A stretch of 64,000 nt of DNA from Verrucomicrobiota bacterium JB022 (GTDB lineage: Bacteria; Verrucomicrobiota; Verrucomicrobiia; Opitutales; Oceanipulchritudinaceae). Made by a program: the position numbers and the translations under genes. Location: contig JAUTCQ010000003.1 of the NCBI GenBank assembly GCA_030673845.1, positions 124,001 through 188,000 on the forward strand, given 5' to 3'. This document shows, piece by piece, positions 50,617 to 60,270 of the stretch. The notes under the pieces were generated by a model. The model was not told the DNA's origin. It worked only from the letters and a program-made list of their open reading frames with translations, and searched no databases. Each line of letters starts with the position of its first letter. The stretch's first letter is position 1.

Positions 50617-50931
50617 CTAGCTGAAAGAGCGCCCGCAGCCGCAGGTGCTTTCTGCATTGGGGTTTTGGATTGAAAAACCTTTGCCCATCAGCCCGTCGTC
50701 AAAATCGACGACCGAGCCGCTGAGGCGTTCGAGGCTCTTGCGCTCGACGAAGATGGTGATGCCTTCGCTCGTCACGGCCTCGTCCTTGGGGCCGGCGGCC
50801 GCCATCGTCATGCCGTATTCGAAGCCGCTGCAACCGCCGGAGGTGATGAACAGGCGCAGCGATTCGCCGGGGTTGGCCTGGCCTTGCAGCTCCTGCACCT
50901 TGCGGGCCGCACGTTGCGTTAAAGTAATCAT
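50617..50931 (-). CDS. A-type iron-sulfur carrier (IscA/ErpA/SufA family)
   Basis: 104 residues. The three conserved cysteines are present: Cys34 in SGGCSGF, and Cys97 and Cys99 in TCGCGRSF. These proteins receive Fe-S clusters and deliver them to target enzymes such as radical SAM proteins, which makes its position near thiH understandable. The ATG at 50931 gives the standard family length. Which of IscA, SufA or ErpA it represents cannot be decided here. Confidence 0.92.
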   Translation of the reverse strand: MITLTQRAARKVQELQGQANPGESLRLFITSGGCSGFEYGMTMAAAGPKDEAVTSEGITIFVERKSLERLSGSVVDFDDGLMGKGFSIQNPNAESTCGCGRSFS

Positions 50932-51046
50932 GCCCTTAATAAATCCTGATCGGGGTGGGCTGTCAATCGGCGCCTGAGCCCTTGCAGCAAGTCGTGTGCT
51001 AAGGACGAGAATTGTATCTTGCCAGCAAGGGTTTTCTTTCTGCACA

Positions 51047-52057
51047 ATGCGGGACGTGGGTCATGTGAAACACCTGAAAGACCGTCTCGCTTACCGCCTC
51101 GTCCGGCCGCTGGCCGAAGGCGGTATGGGGGTCGTCTATGAGGCAGAGCAGCAGGGCGCGGGCGGCTTTCGCAAGCGCGTTGCGATCAAGATCATCCGCG
51201 AGGAATACTCGGCGGTGCCGGAATTCCGGAAAAATTTCGTGGGCGAGGCTCGCCTGGTGGCCAACCTGATCCACACCAACATCGTCCAGACCTACCACCT
51301 CGGCGAAATCCTCGGCCAGTATTATATGGTGATGGAATTCGTGGCGGGCATGAACCTGGAGGAGTTCATCCTCCAGCACCGCGCGCTCGGCCAGCAGGTG
51401 CCGGTGGATCTGGCGGCGTTCATCGTCTCGCGCGTCTGCCGCGGCCTGCGCTACGCCCATACCAAGACCGATGAGCAGGGCGAAAACCTCGGCATCGTCC
51501 ACCGCGACGTCAACCCCCGCAACATCCTCATCGCCTACGAGGGCGACGTGAAGCTGACCGACTTCGGGATCGCGAAGGCCGTCAACCTCATGTACAACAA
51601 GGAGGGCGACGTGATCGCGGGCAAGGACGAATACCTCTCGCCCGAGCAGGCTCGCCGGGAGGTGACCGACGAGCGCGCCGACATCTTCTCCTGCGGCGTG
51701 GTGCTCTTGGAGTTGATCTGCGGCGTCAATATTTTCGAAGCCGAAACAGGGCTGCGCACGCGCCAGAACATCCTGAGCATGTCGCTGCCCCGCATCGCTG
51801 ATTATAACCGCTATTGCGACCGCCGCCTGGAGGCCATCGTGCAGCGTGCGCTCGCCCGTAAAAGGGAGGAACGCTACCAGACGGCACAGGAAATGCTAAC
51901 AGCGCTGGAGCTATATCTGTACAGTGATGGTTACGGCCCGACCAACGAAAAGCTGGCGTCTTACCTCCAGCAGATCTTTGCCGACGGCAAGGCCTACGAA
52001 GACGATGTCTCTCGGCGGCCCGGCTCGTTCGGCCTGTCGGCTCCGCGCACCCTCTAA
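51047..52057 (+). CDS. Cytoplasmic serine/threonine protein kinase
   Basis: 336 residues from the ATG at 51047. Kinase subdomains are intact: the Gly-loop [12 protein letters not shown], the ATP Lys in RVAIKII, the catalytic [15 protein letters not shown] and the [12 protein letters not shown] activation segment, ending at about residue 300. No transmembrane segment or extracellular sensor follows; a short tail ([16 protein letters not shown]) remains. It lies 22 bases ahead of rpoN on the same strand, so the two are surely co-transcribed. The target is unknown; sigma-54 or its activators are obvious candidates. Confidence 0.92.
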   Translation: MRDVGHVKHLKDRLAYRLVRPLAEGGMGVVYEAEQQGAGGFRKRVAIKIIREEYSAVPEFRKNFVGEARLVANLIHTNIVQTYHLGEILGQYYMVMEFVAGMNLEEFILQHRALGQQVPVDLAAFIVSRVCRGLRYAHTKTDEQGENLGIVHRDVNPRNILIAYEGDVKLTDFGIAKAVNLMYNKEGDVIAGKDEYLSPEQARREVTDERADIFSCGVVLLELICGVNIFEAETGLRTRQNILSMSLPRIADYNRYCDRRLEAIVQRALARKREERYQTAQEMLTALELYLYSDGYGPTNEKLASYLQQIFADGKAYEDDVSRRPGSFGLSAPRTL

Positions 52058-52079
52058 CACCTCTTCCTCGTAACACCCG

Positions 52080-53564
52080 ATGCCTTCCCAAGGACTCTCC
52101 CAAGTCCAGAAACAGACCCAGTCTCTGGTTCTCGCCCCCCAGTTGCGGCAGAGCCTGAAGATCCTGCAAGTGCCCACGCTCGAACTGCGCAACGTCATCC
52201 TCGAGGAGCTGCAAACCAACCCGGCCCTCGAAGAGCTGCCGATGGACGAGATGAGCCTCGAAGCCCATGTCGACGACAAGACTGAAAAGGCGGAGCAGAA
52301 GGAGACGGAAGAGACCGCGCTGAGCGAAAACGGCACGACCGATGGCGATCTCGATTTCAGCGACGAGTTCAACATCCTGCGCAAGCTCGATGAAGATTGG
52401 CAGAACTACTTCCGCGAAGAGGCAGGCGAATACGAATTTACGAGCGACGACGCCAAGCGCCGCCAGCATTTCTTCGACTCCCTTACCGGTGATACCTCGC
52501 TCCAGGAAAATCTGATGGAGCAGGCCCGCCTGCAGGAAGCGGACGACGAGACGATGGCTGGCCTCGAATACCTCGTGGGCAGCCTCGACAACAACGGCTT
52601 CCTCAACCTCAAGCTCAACGATGTGGCCCTGCTGGCCAACCTGCCGTTGAAGAAGGTCCAGGAGGCCGCCCGCCTGCTCAAGACGCTGGAGCCGGCCGGC
52701 ATTGGCGCGGAGAACATCCGCGAGTGCCTGCTCATCCAGCTCAAGGCGCAAAACCGCGGCAAGAGCCTCGCCGCCAGTATCATCCGCGACCATTGGGACT
52801 TGCTCAAGCGCCGCCGCCTGCCCGACCTCGCCCGCAAGCTCGGCGTCTCGGTCGATATGGTGCAAAGCGCGGTGGAAGAGATCAGCCGCCTCGACCCCGC
52901 GCCGGGCCGCCGCTTCAGCGACGACACCAACCGCGTGATCGTGGCCGACGTGACGGTGGAGCAGGACGACAACGGCGAGTGGATCATCCACCTCAACAAC
53001 GATTACATCCCCCGCCTGCGCATCAGCACCGCCTACAAGCAGATGCTCGCCAAAGGCGTGCTCAAGGGGAAGGAAAAGGAATACATCCAGGACAAGTTCC
53101 GTAGCGGCAAGTTCCTGATCAACAGTATCGAGCAGCGCCAGCAGACGATCGAGCGCATCACCCGCGAGCTGCTCAAGTTCCAGTCCGACTTTTTTGAATA
53201 CGGCACCAGTCAGCTCCGCCCGCTCACCATGAGCCAGGTGGCCGATGCCGTGGGCGTGCACGAGACGACGGTCAGCCGCGCCATCGCCAATAAATACATC
53301 CGCACGCCGCAAGGGGTCTTCGAGTTCAAATACTTCTTTACCCCCGGCTATCAGGGGCAAGACGGTCAGGCGGTCTCCAACAAGTCCGTCAAGGAGCGCA
53401 TCGGCAAGATCATCGAAGGCGAGCCGCCGAACAAGCCCTACAGCGACCAGGCGATCGTCGAGATCCTCAAGGAAGAAGGCGTCAGCATCGCCCGCCGCAC
53501 CGTGGCCAAATACCGCGAGGAGATGGGCATCCTGCCGACGAATCTGCGCCGCCGCTACGCTTAA
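52080..53564 (+). CDS. rpoN: RNA polymerase sigma-54 factor
   Basis: 494 residues. Region I is Gln/Leu rich (QKQTQSLVLAPQLRQSLKILQVPTLELRNVILEEL), followed by an acidic region II, the core-binding part with LEPAGIGAENIRECLLIQLK, the helix-turn-helix (TMSQVADAVGVHETTVSRAIANKYI) and the RpoN box ARRTVAKYRE at about 471-480. It directs RNA polymerase to -24/-12 promoters and needs bEBP activators. No ptsN, lptB or hpf lies next to it, unlike in proteobacteria; instead it follows a Ser/Thr kinase. Confidence 0.96.
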   Translation: MPSQGLSQVQKQTQSLVLAPQLRQSLKILQVPTLELRNVILEELQTNPALEELPMDEMSLEAHVDDKTEKAEQKETEETALSENGTTDGDLDFSDEFNILRKLDEDWQNYFREEAGEYEFTSDDAKRRQHFFDSLTGDTSLQENLMEQARLQEADDETMAGLEYLVGSLDNNGFLNLKLNDVALLANLPLKKVQEAARLLKTLEPAGIGAENIRECLLIQLKAQNRGKSLAASIIRDHWDLLKRRRLPDLARKLGVSVDMVQSAVEEISRLDPAPGRRFSDDTNRVIVADVTVEQDDNGEWIIHLNNDYIPRLRISTAYKQMLAKGVLKGKEKEYIQDKFRSGKFLINSIEQRQQTIERITRELLKFQSDFFEYGTSQLRPLTMSQVADAVGVHETTVSRAIANKYIRTPQGVFEFKYFFTPGYQGQDGQAVSNKSVKERIGKIIEGEPPNKPYSDQAIVEILKEEGVSIARRTVAKYREEMGILPTNLRRRYA

Positions 53565-53695
53565 CGGTTCGCACGCATTTTGTTAGCTTCTAGGGTGTAT
53601 CGGTGTTAACCTTCGCCGGTTCTGCGTTGCACTCTGCGTTGAGGTTGCTAGACAGTTATTCCTCCCCTTACAGCTCCCTTCTATCCCCTTTTCAG

Positions 53696-54376
53696 ATGTT
53701 TGTTGAAGATTCTCCGGATCAGCCTCCCCGGCTGCTCGTAGATGCGTCGTCTCATCGCGTGCAGGTAGGCGTGCTCAATGCCAATGGCACCTGGCGCGCC
53801 TTTCAATCGGCCGAGGGCGACGCCCTCGAAACCATTTTTGCCCTCTCCCGGCAGGTCTTGGACGAATCGAGCCTCACGCTCGGCGATGTGCAGGGCTTCG
53901 TCCATTGTCAAGGCCCCGGCTCGGTTCTCGGTTTGCGCCTGGCAGCCATGGCGATCGAAGGCTGGCGGGCGGCGGCCAGTGTGGCACCCCTGAGCCTGCA
54001 CGGCTATTACAGCCTCGCGATGGCGGCGGCTCTTCACCATGCACGCACGCGCGAGCAGGCCTTTACGGTGATCTCGTTTTTCCGCCGCGGGCAATACAAC
54101 ACCCTGCGCGTCGATTGCGGCGAGTTGGGCCCGCTGGAGCTTTCGGACTTGGACGAGCTGCGGCTCGAAAGCGAAGCCGCTCCGCTCCTGCACCTCCCGC
54201 AGCGCCGCGTGCGCCACGAATTGCCCGAGAACACGCGCGAGCTGGATTACGACCTGCGCGATTTGCCCAAGGCGCTTGCGCTCTACCACGATCTGGTCGA
54301 GCCCCTGGAGCGGGCAGGGGCCTATATGCCGCAGGAGCCGGAGTTTGCCCGATGGTCCGCAGAGCGTCATCGCTAA
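53696..54376 (+). CDS. tsaB: TsaB-like protein (tRNA threonylcarbamoyladenosine synthesis)
   Basis: 226 residues. ASKHA-type fold resembling TsaB/YeaZ: RLLVDASSHRVQVGVL at the start, ALSRQVLDESSLTLGDVQGFVHCQGPGSVLGLRLA in the middle. The usual GPGSFTGLR reads GPGSVLGLR. TsaB is the non-catalytic partner of TsaD in forming t6A37 on ANN-decoding tRNAs. The C-terminal half is weakly conserved, as normal for the family. The ATG at 53696 is used. It is 131 bases after rpoN and may be independent. Confidence 0.75.
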   Translation: MFVEDSPDQPPRLLVDASSHRVQVGVLNANGTWRAFQSAEGDALETIFALSRQVLDESSLTLGDVQGFVHCQGPGSVLGLRLAAMAIEGWRAAASVAPLSLHGYYSLAMAAALHHARTREQAFTVISFFRRGQYNTLRVDCGELGPLELSDLDELRLESEAAPLLHLPQRRVRHELPENTRELDYDLRDLPKALALYHDLVEPLERAGAYMPQEPEFARWSAERHR

Positions 54377-54488
54377 GGCGTTAGAGCAAGGTTTTTTACA
54401 ATTTAGGCAGGTGTTTCATAGGTTATAAACCCTATTGGCGAGGTCAAAAGACGGAAGTAGGTGGCGATCTAGGGTGATCGTGACTGAT

Positions 54489-55691
54489 ATGCTTCACGCT
54501 AATACTCTCTGTTTCACCAGCCTGGGCTTGCTCGCCCTGGCCGCCTCTGCCGTAGAAGGTGCCTACACCTGGAACGACTTCCAATTTGGCGCTTTCGCCA
54601 GTCAGGGCTACTTCCAGAGCACGGACAACGACTACTTGGGCGATTCGGAAGACGGCTCGTTCGATTTCCGCGAATACGGGGTCAACGTCTCCTGGTCCAA
54701 GGGCAAGTTCCGGGCCGGTGCGCAAGTGTTTGGCCAGAGCCTCGGCTATTATGGCGACGACGAGATCATGCTCGACTGGGCCACGGCGGACTACCAGTTC
54801 AGTCAGCAGTTTGGCTTGCGCGCCGGGCGGGTGAAGATGCCGCGTGGCCTCTACAACGAGACGCTCGACCTCGACATGCTGCGCCCCTTCGTCTTCCTGC
54901 CCGCCAGCGTCTACGACCCTCGCCTGCGCGACTTCAGCTCGGCCTTCAACGGGGCCATGGCCTACGGCAACGTCGAACTCGGCAAGGCTGGCAGCCTCGA
55001 TTACAAGATCTTCGGCGGCGACATCCCGATGTCGATCGACTCCGGCGCGGCCAACTACTTCAACAACGACGTTGACTACCCCGTGACTTCGATGGCGATG
55101 GACGCCATCTATGGCGGCTCGCTGTTCTGGAACACTCCCGTGGTCGGCCTGCGCTTCGGCTACTCCTACAGCGCCTTCAAGGGCATGGAGTCCACCCGCT
55201 TCATCGACGTGCCTCCGCTGAGCTTCTACATTTACAAGGAGTCGGGCACCTACGAGCGCCAGCTGCTCTCGGCCGAATACGCCACGGGCGACTGGGTCTT
55301 CGCCTTCGAGGTGGGCCACGATTACACCCGCGCGGGGGTGACGACCACGAGCCCGTTTTATCCGCCTTTTGCCGGCACCAACGAAAGCACCTACGGCTAC
55401 GTGTCCGCCGCCCGTCGCATCAACGACTGGCTCGAACTGGGCGCCTACTACAGCTACTCGAAGGATACCGCCGAGGTGACCGGGTTCGACCTGACTCTGC
55501 CGGATCTGGAGCAGCACGATTTTGCCATCAGCGCCAAGTTCGACGTCACCAGCTACATGATCTTCAAGCTGGAAGCGCACTACATGGACGGCGTGGGCAA
55601 GATCTTCAGCTCCTACGAGCATCCGCAGCCCTTCGACCAGCGCGAAGACAACTGGATGTTCTTCGCCGCCAAGGTCTCGTTCTACTATTAA
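54489..55691 (+). CDS. Outer-membrane porin-like beta-barrel
   Basis: 400 residues with a signal peptide (MLHANTLCFTSLGLLALAASAVEG). The mature chain is beta-strand rich with the porin-like beginning FQFGAFASQGYFQSTDNDYLGD, long extracellular-loop segments rich in Tyr and Asp, and a final FFAAKVSFYY with a C-terminal aromatic residue. RAGRVKMPRGLYNETLDLDMLRPFVFLP is a characteristic segment of porins in the phosphate-selective OprO/P-like class. The next gene, 16 bases on, encodes a phosphate-binding-like protein. Confidence 0.82.
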   Translation: MLHANTLCFTSLGLLALAASAVEGAYTWNDFQFGAFASQGYFQSTDNDYLGDSEDGSFDFREYGVNVSWSKGKFRAGAQVFGQSLGYYGDDEIMLDWATADYQFSQQFGLRAGRVKMPRGLYNETLDLDMLRPFVFLPASVYDPRLRDFSSAFNGAMAYGNVELGKAGSLDYKIFGGDIPMSIDSGAANYFNNDVDYPVTSMAMDAIYGGSLFWNTPVVGLRFGYSYSAFKGMESTRFIDVPPLSFYIYKESGTYERQLLSAEYATGDWVFAFEVGHDYTRAGVTTTSPFYPPFAGTNESTYGYVSAARRINDWLELGAYYSYSKDTAEVTGFDLTLPDLEQHDFAISAKFDVTSYMIFKLEAHYMDGVGKIFSSYEHPQPFDQREDNWMFFAAKVSFYY

Positions 55692-55707
55692 ACCTTTGCA
55701 CCGTCCA

Positions 55708-56130
55708 ATGCACAAGCTAACCCACACCATCCGCCTGCTCTCGCTGCTGGCCGCAGCCTGCTTACCGGTCGGGCTCCTGGCTGAACCCGTCCTGGTGGGC
55801 GGCAGCGCTTTCGCCGGGCAAACGTTGTCCGTCGACGAGATCAAGGCCGTGCTCATGGGCAAGAAAGTCACGATCGGCAACACCCGTGTCATCATGCTTA
55901 TCGCCAAGGAAAGCGCGGCCCAGGACACTTACCTGACAGAGCGCCTCGGGATGAAGACCAGCCAGTTCCAGAACCTCTGGCGGCGCCTCTTCATGACGGG
56001 GGGCGGCTCGGCCCCCATGATGGTCGATGACGTTGCTGCCGTGGTGCAGGAGCTCAATACGACCGCCGGCGCGGTAGCGATCATCGACCGCGCAGAAGCC
56101 GAAGAGCTGAACGTGCTGCAGGCAAAATAA
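55708..56130 (+). CDS. Periplasmic phosphate-binding-like protein (PBP-like domain)
   Basis: 140 residues. Signal peptide (IRLLSLLAAACLPVGLLA), then the pattern LSVDEIKAVLMGKKVTIGN and VIMLIAKESAAQDTYLTERLG seen in short PstS-like domains, and GAVAIIDRAEAEEL at the end. It is too short for a full PstS, and no pstCAB follows. In Gram-negatives such proteins are often encoded beside porins. It probably acts with the barrel upstream. The ATG at 55708 begins the signal peptide. Confidence 0.8.
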   Translation: MHKLTHTIRLLSLLAAACLPVGLLAEPVLVGGSAFAGQTLSVDEIKAVLMGKKVTIGNTRVIMLIAKESAAQDTYLTERLGMKTSQFQNLWRRLFMTGGGSAPMMVDDVAAVVQELNTTAGAVAIIDRAEAEELNVLQAK

Positions 56131-56302
56131 GCACAAATCTTTGGAGGAAGAGCTGATCGAGGTCGTTCAAGGGGAGCGATTCTTCCCGGTTCTTCTGCTT
56201 GGGCCCGTTTCCAGCAAGGGGTGGAAACGGGCCTTCCATTTGGTTGCGAACTGCTACGAAATCGACTGGAGTTCGTGGGGCCCGAGCGGTTAAGCTGCCG
56301 GT

Positions 56303-57451
56303 ATGTCACGGGCTCCGGAAAAGTTGCGGGCGTGGGCGGAAATCGACTTGGGTTCGCTGGAGCGCAACCTGGCCAGCATCCGCGCCGCGCTGCCTCCCTA
56401 TCTCAAGTACATCGCGGTCGTTAAGGCCGACGCCTACGGGCATGGGATGCCGGCGGTGGCGACGCGTCTTATGCGGGGCGGGGCCGACATGTTTGCCGTG
56501 GCCAACCTCGCCGAGGCGGCGGCATTGCGCGAGATCGGGACCGGCTGGCCCATCCTGCTGCTCAGCGCCGTGCTGCCCAGCGAAGACCGCGATTTGCTGA
56601 CCTACCAGGCCACGCCCACCGTCTCCGGCTACGACGAGGTAGAGCGCTTCGGGCGGCTGGGAGAGCTGCAGGGCCGCCCCTTCAAGGTGCACCTCAAGGT
56701 GGATACCGGCATGGGGCGCCTCGGCATCTGGCACGAAGAGGCGCGCGGGCTCTACGACGCCATCCTCGCGCATCCCTTCCTCGCGCTGGAGGGGATTTAC
56801 ACGCACTTCTCCAGCGCCGACGTGGACAACGTCTACACGGTGGAGCAGCGCGACTTGTTTGTGCGCACGCTGCAAGGCTTCCCCGGGCTGGACCCGCGTC
56901 AGGTGCTCATCCATGCCGACAACAGCGGCGGGCTGGAGACCTTCCCGCGCTCGGGCATCTTTCGCGGCGTACGCATCGGCCTGCTGCAATACGGGGTGGG
57001 GCCGTACCCGCGCTCGTTGCTCGGCAGCGCCAAGGTGTACCCGGTGTTCAGCTTCCACGCACGCGTTGGGCTGGTCAAGGAGCTGCCCAACGGGGCCAGT
57101 ATCAGTTACGGGCGCAGCTACACGCTCAAGCGGCGCTCACGCCTCGCGATCCTCACCGCCGGGTACGGCGACGGCGTGCCTACCACCCTCAGTAACCGTG
57201 GCGTGGTGCTTATCTGCGGCCAGCGCTGCCCCATCGTGGGCCGCGTGACGATGGACCAGACGATCGTCGACGTGACGGAGCTGGGCGATGCCGTGCGCCC
57301 CGGCGAGCTGGCGACGCTGGTGGGCACACAGGGCGAAGAGCGCATCACGGTGGTAGAGTTTTCGCGCATGTCGGGCCAGGTGCCGTGGGAAGTCTTCTGC
57401 GGCGTTACCAAGCGCGTCGAACGCCTCTATAAGACGGACACGGCGGTTTAG
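56303..57451 (+). CDS. alr: Alanine racemase
   Basis: 382 residues. A pyridoxal-phosphate enzyme making D-alanine for peptidoglycan. The cofactor Lys41 is in AVVKADAYGHG; VDTGMGRLGIW, GGLETFPRSGIFRGVRIG and the second-base region NGASISYGRSY are present, followed by ILTAGYGDGVP and GRVTMDQTIVDVT. Single gene with its own leader of about 170 bases. The Ser-Arg start (MSRAPEKLRAWAEIDL) is typical. Confidence 0.95.
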   Translation: MSRAPEKLRAWAEIDLGSLERNLASIRAALPPYLKYIAVVKADAYGHGMPAVATRLMRGGADMFAVANLAEAAALREIGTGWPILLLSAVLPSEDRDLLTYQATPTVSGYDEVERFGRLGELQGRPFKVHLKVDTGMGRLGIWHEEARGLYDAILAHPFLALEGIYTHFSSADVDNVYTVEQRDLFVRTLQGFPGLDPRQVLIHADNSGGLETFPRSGIFRGVRIGLLQYGVGPYPRSLLGSAKVYPVFSFHARVGLVKELPNGASISYGRSYTLKRRSRLAILTAGYGDGVPTTLSNRGVVLICGQRCPIVGRVTMDQTIVDVTELGDAVRPGELATLVGTQGEERITVVEFSRMSGQVPWEVFCGVTKRVERLYKTDTAV

Positions 57452-57548
57452 GCTCTTTTGCTCATTTGCTGCTTCGCAAGTATTTGAATCTAAACTTTCT
57501 GTTGAACGGGCAGATATATAAGATACCCCCAGCTTCGATTCTGCTGTC

Positions 57549-58643
57549 ATGTCGATTTTCCAAAATCTCCTGCGCAATACGGGCCTGATCAAGGACCGAC
57601 CGGTTTCCAAATCTTCGACCTCGAAGGAGGCCCCCGCGTCGCAACCCGCCAGTCGCATCGATTTTAGCCAGGAGAGGCCGGAACTCGACCCCAAGGAGGG
57701 CCTGCGGCAAATCACCTCGCGCTACAACCGCAACGTGGGCGATTGCCTGCCGGTGGGGCGCAGTCAGGTGTTGGAGAGGGTGCGCGTGCTGGAGAGCCTG
57801 CCTTCGCTCGCCTCACTTACCCGCACCCTGCAGGAAAACCTCTCCGACAAAGGCGCGGATCTGGAGCGGGTGACGAGCGTGATCGAAAAAGACACCGCCC
57901 TTACCAGTCGCATCCTCCGCCTGGCCAATAGCGCCTACTTTACGCAGGGCGAGCAGCTCACCTCCGTCTTTGAGGCCGTCGCCCGCCTCGGGATGACGCA
58001 GATCCGCAACATGGTGACGACCCACCGTGTGTTGCAGGACGCCCAGCACCTCGCCCCTAACTTCAACTGGCGCGTGCTCTGGATGCACAACGTGGCCGTC
58101 AGCATGGCCTCCGAGGACTTGTGCGACATTCTGGGCCTGGAGACGCCGCCCTTCCTCGCCGCTGGCGGCCTCGTGCACGACCTGGGCAAGGTTATCCTTT
58201 CCGATCTCTACCCCGACCACTACCTGCGGGTGCTCACACGCGCCTACGAGACGGCGCGCCCGCTGGTGATCGAAGAGCGCTCGCTTTTCAGCACCGACCA
58301 CGAGGAAGTGGGCGCGGTCTTTGCCCGCGAGAGTGGCTTCCCGGAGAATTTGACGGCCATCATCGCCTTCCACCGTGCCCCGGAAAACGGCGGCGACTAC
58401 GCGGTGCAGGCCTCGGTGGTGCAGCTCGCGAATTACTTTGTGAAGGTCTTCGGCCTCGGCTTCAGCGGCGACCGTACCTTCGCGGTCGATCACTACTCGC
58501 AGCTCAGCGGCTGGAAGGTGATCCGCGAGCAGTCGCATGCCTCCAACCTCCGCTACATCGAGCAGATGGACTCGCTGCTCAAGGTGAGCCTCGACACCTC
58601 CCGCTCCAAAATCCAGCGCGCGCTGCGCACCTGGTTCCAGTAG
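57549..58643 (+). CDS. HDOD-domain signalling protein
   Basis: 364 residues. The HDOD domain occupies residues about 75-290: LESLPSLASLTRTLQENL, VTSVIEKDTALTSRILRLANSAYF, VFEAVARLGMTQIRNMVTTHRVL and AGGLVHDLGKVILSDLYPDHYL with HD, then HEEVGAVFARESGFPENLTAIIAFHRAPE. HDOD proteins are usually adaptors without proven phosphohydrolase activity and take part in motility, cell-cycle and stress control. The first 70 residues are a low-complexity linker. No partner domain is attached. Confidence 0.88.
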   Translation: MSIFQNLLRNTGLIKDRPVSKSSTSKEAPASQPASRIDFSQERPELDPKEGLRQITSRYNRNVGDCLPVGRSQVLERVRVLESLPSLASLTRTLQENLSDKGADLERVTSVIEKDTALTSRILRLANSAYFTQGEQLTSVFEAVARLGMTQIRNMVTTHRVLQDAQHLAPNFNWRVLWMHNVAVSMASEDLCDILGLETPPFLAAGGLVHDLGKVILSDLYPDHYLRVLTRAYETARPLVIEERSLFSTDHEEVGAVFARESGFPENLTAIIAFHRAPENGGDYAVQASVVQLANYFVKVFGLGFSGDRTFAVDHYSQLSGWKVIREQSHASNLRYIEQMDSLLKVSLDTSRSKIQRALRTWFQ

Positions 58644-58649
58644 GGGGCG

Positions 58650-59336
58650 TCATGCCGGTACCGTCAGGCTCTGGCCGTTGTCTTCGGCGGAGAGACTGAG
58701 GATGTAGGGCACGGCCGTCGCGACCCAATCGGCCGGGGTGGGGCGGTCTTCGGCCGCGCGGCCCCAGATCGTGCGCAGCATCTCGGTATTGACCGTGCCC
58801 GGGCTCAGCGGGATTACTGCCATGCCGGCAGGCACCTCCTGCGCCACGGCTTTGCTCAAGCCCTCGATCGCCCATTTGCTCGCGCAATACGGGGCCATCT
58901 CCGCAATGCCCATGCGGCCGGAGCCCGAGCTGAGGTTGATCACGATGCCGCTGGCGAGGGCGATCATCGCTGGCAGGAAGGCTCGCATCACGCGCGTTAC
59001 GCCCAGCACGTTGACCTCGAACAGTTGCGCCAGCTCTTCTTCCGAGATCTCCCAGAGCGGTTGCTTGCGCAGGATCACCGCAGCGTTGTTGATCAACAGG
59101 TCGGGCGGCCCGCCCTCGGCCAGCACACCCTCTGTCCAGGCCGCAACCGCTGCCGGGTCGGCCACATCGACGCGGGCCCATTGGTGGGGCGCGCCGTGGG
59201 CAGCTTGCAGCTCGGCCACGGCCTCGGCGTTGCGCCCGCAGCCGTAGACGGTGTGCCCTGCGGCGATGAAGCCCTCCGCCAGCGCACGGCCGATGCCCTT
59301 CGTCGCGCCGGTGATCACGATTCTACGTTCCGCCAT
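58650..59336 (-). CDS. SDR-family oxidoreductase
   Basis: 228 residues. Rossmann start ITGATKGIGRALAEGFIAAGH, cofactor segment VDVADPAAVAAWT, LLINNAAVILRKQPLW, catalytic SSGSGRMGIAEMAPYCASKWA (Ser, Tyr, Lys present) and LSPGTVNTEML. Short-chain dehydrogenases reduce carbonyls or oxidise alcohols with NAD(P)H; the substrate is not readable. Convergent with the HDOD gene. Confidence 0.9.
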   Translation of the reverse strand: MAERRIVITGATKGIGRALAEGFIAAGHTVYGCGRNAEAVAELQAAHGAPHQWARVDVADPAAVAAWTEGVLAEGGPPDLLINNAAVILRKQPLWEISEEELAQLFEVNVLGVTRVMRAFLPAMIALASGIVINLSSGSGRMGIAEMAPYCASKWAIEGLSKAVAQEVPAGMAVIPLSPGTVNTEMLRTIWGRAAEDRPTPADWVATAVPYILSLSAEDNGQSLTVPA

Positions 59337-59449
59337 GCTGCGACTTTAGCCCGAGTCGGGGCGGAGGTAAAGGCACGCGTGGCAGCTTTGCGCAGGGTGG
59401 CGACGCTTTCCGGTTGTGCTGATCGCGCGCGTGCGGCAGCTTTGGGCGC

Positions 59450-60220
59450 ATGGACCTCGTCAATAACTTGTCGATCGCGGAAGAAGTGGCGCGCAAGGCC
59501 GGTCGCCTGTTGCAGGAAGGGCGGGCGCAGCTCAACCGCGTGAAGGTGGAAGAAGGCCACGACGTAAAACTGGCCGCCGACATGGCTGCCGAAGAGCTGA
59601 TCCGCAAGGAGCTGGGCGGCACGGGCTTCCCCATTATCGGCGAGGAGCAGGGCGGTGACGGCGACCTCGTGGACGGCGATGCCTTTTACTGGATCGTCGA
59701 CCCGCTCGACGGCACCCACAATTACCAGCGCGGCCTGCCGCTCTATTGCGTGAGCATCGCCCTGATGCAGGGCCTGCAGCCCGTGATCGGCGTGATCTAC
59801 GACGTGGAGCACGACGAGATGTTTACCGGCGGGCCGGAGCTGCCGCTGCTGCGCAACGGCGAGCCGGTGGAGCCCCAGTGGGCGGAGTCGCGCAAAAAGG
59901 CCTCCATGTCGACCGGCTTCCCCAGCGTCTACGACCACGGCACGGAGTCGGTCCAGGCCTTTATCGCTCATGTGGGCGGCTACAAGAAGGTGCGCATGAT
60001 CGGCACCGCCGCCATCGCGGTGGCGTGGGTGGCGTGCGGCCATTTCGACGTCTATTACGAGCCCTGCGTGCGCTTGTGGGACGTGGCAGCGGGCTTGGCC
60101 CTGGTCGAGGCCGCTGGCGGCGTCACCATCATCCGCCGGAGCGACACCAGCCACTTCCTCGCCTTCGACGTGTGGGCTGCCGGTCGCGACGATCTTTTGC
60201 CCGACGGCGTGAGCCTTTAG
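59450..60220 (+). CDS. Inositol monophosphatase-family enzyme
   Basis: 256 residues. The metal-binding signature is present: IIGEEQGG (Glu-Glu), WIVDPLDGTHNYQRGLP, and the C-terminal PCVRLWDVAAGLALVEAAGG. IMPase-family proteins dephosphorylate myo-inositol phosphate, fructose-1,6-bisphosphate or PAP; the residues here fit a general inositol-phosphatase/CysQ-like assignment but do not separate them. Followed 50 bases later by the GYF-domain membrane protein. Confidence 0.9.
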   Translation: MDLVNNLSIAEEVARKAGRLLQEGRAQLNRVKVEEGHDVKLAADMAAEELIRKELGGTGFPIIGEEQGGDGDLVDGDAFYWIVDPLDGTHNYQRGLPLYCVSIALMQGLQPVIGVIYDVEHDEMFTGGPELPLLRNGEPVEPQWAESRKKASMSTGFPSVYDHGTESVQAFIAHVGGYKKVRMIGTAAIAVAWVACGHFDVYYEPCVRLWDVAAGLALVEAAGGVTIIRRSDTSHFLAFDVWAAGRDDLLPDGVSL

Positions 60221-60270
60221 CCGCCGCTGCGATGCAATAAAAGGCGCTTTACCGCCTCCGACGCCAAGGA

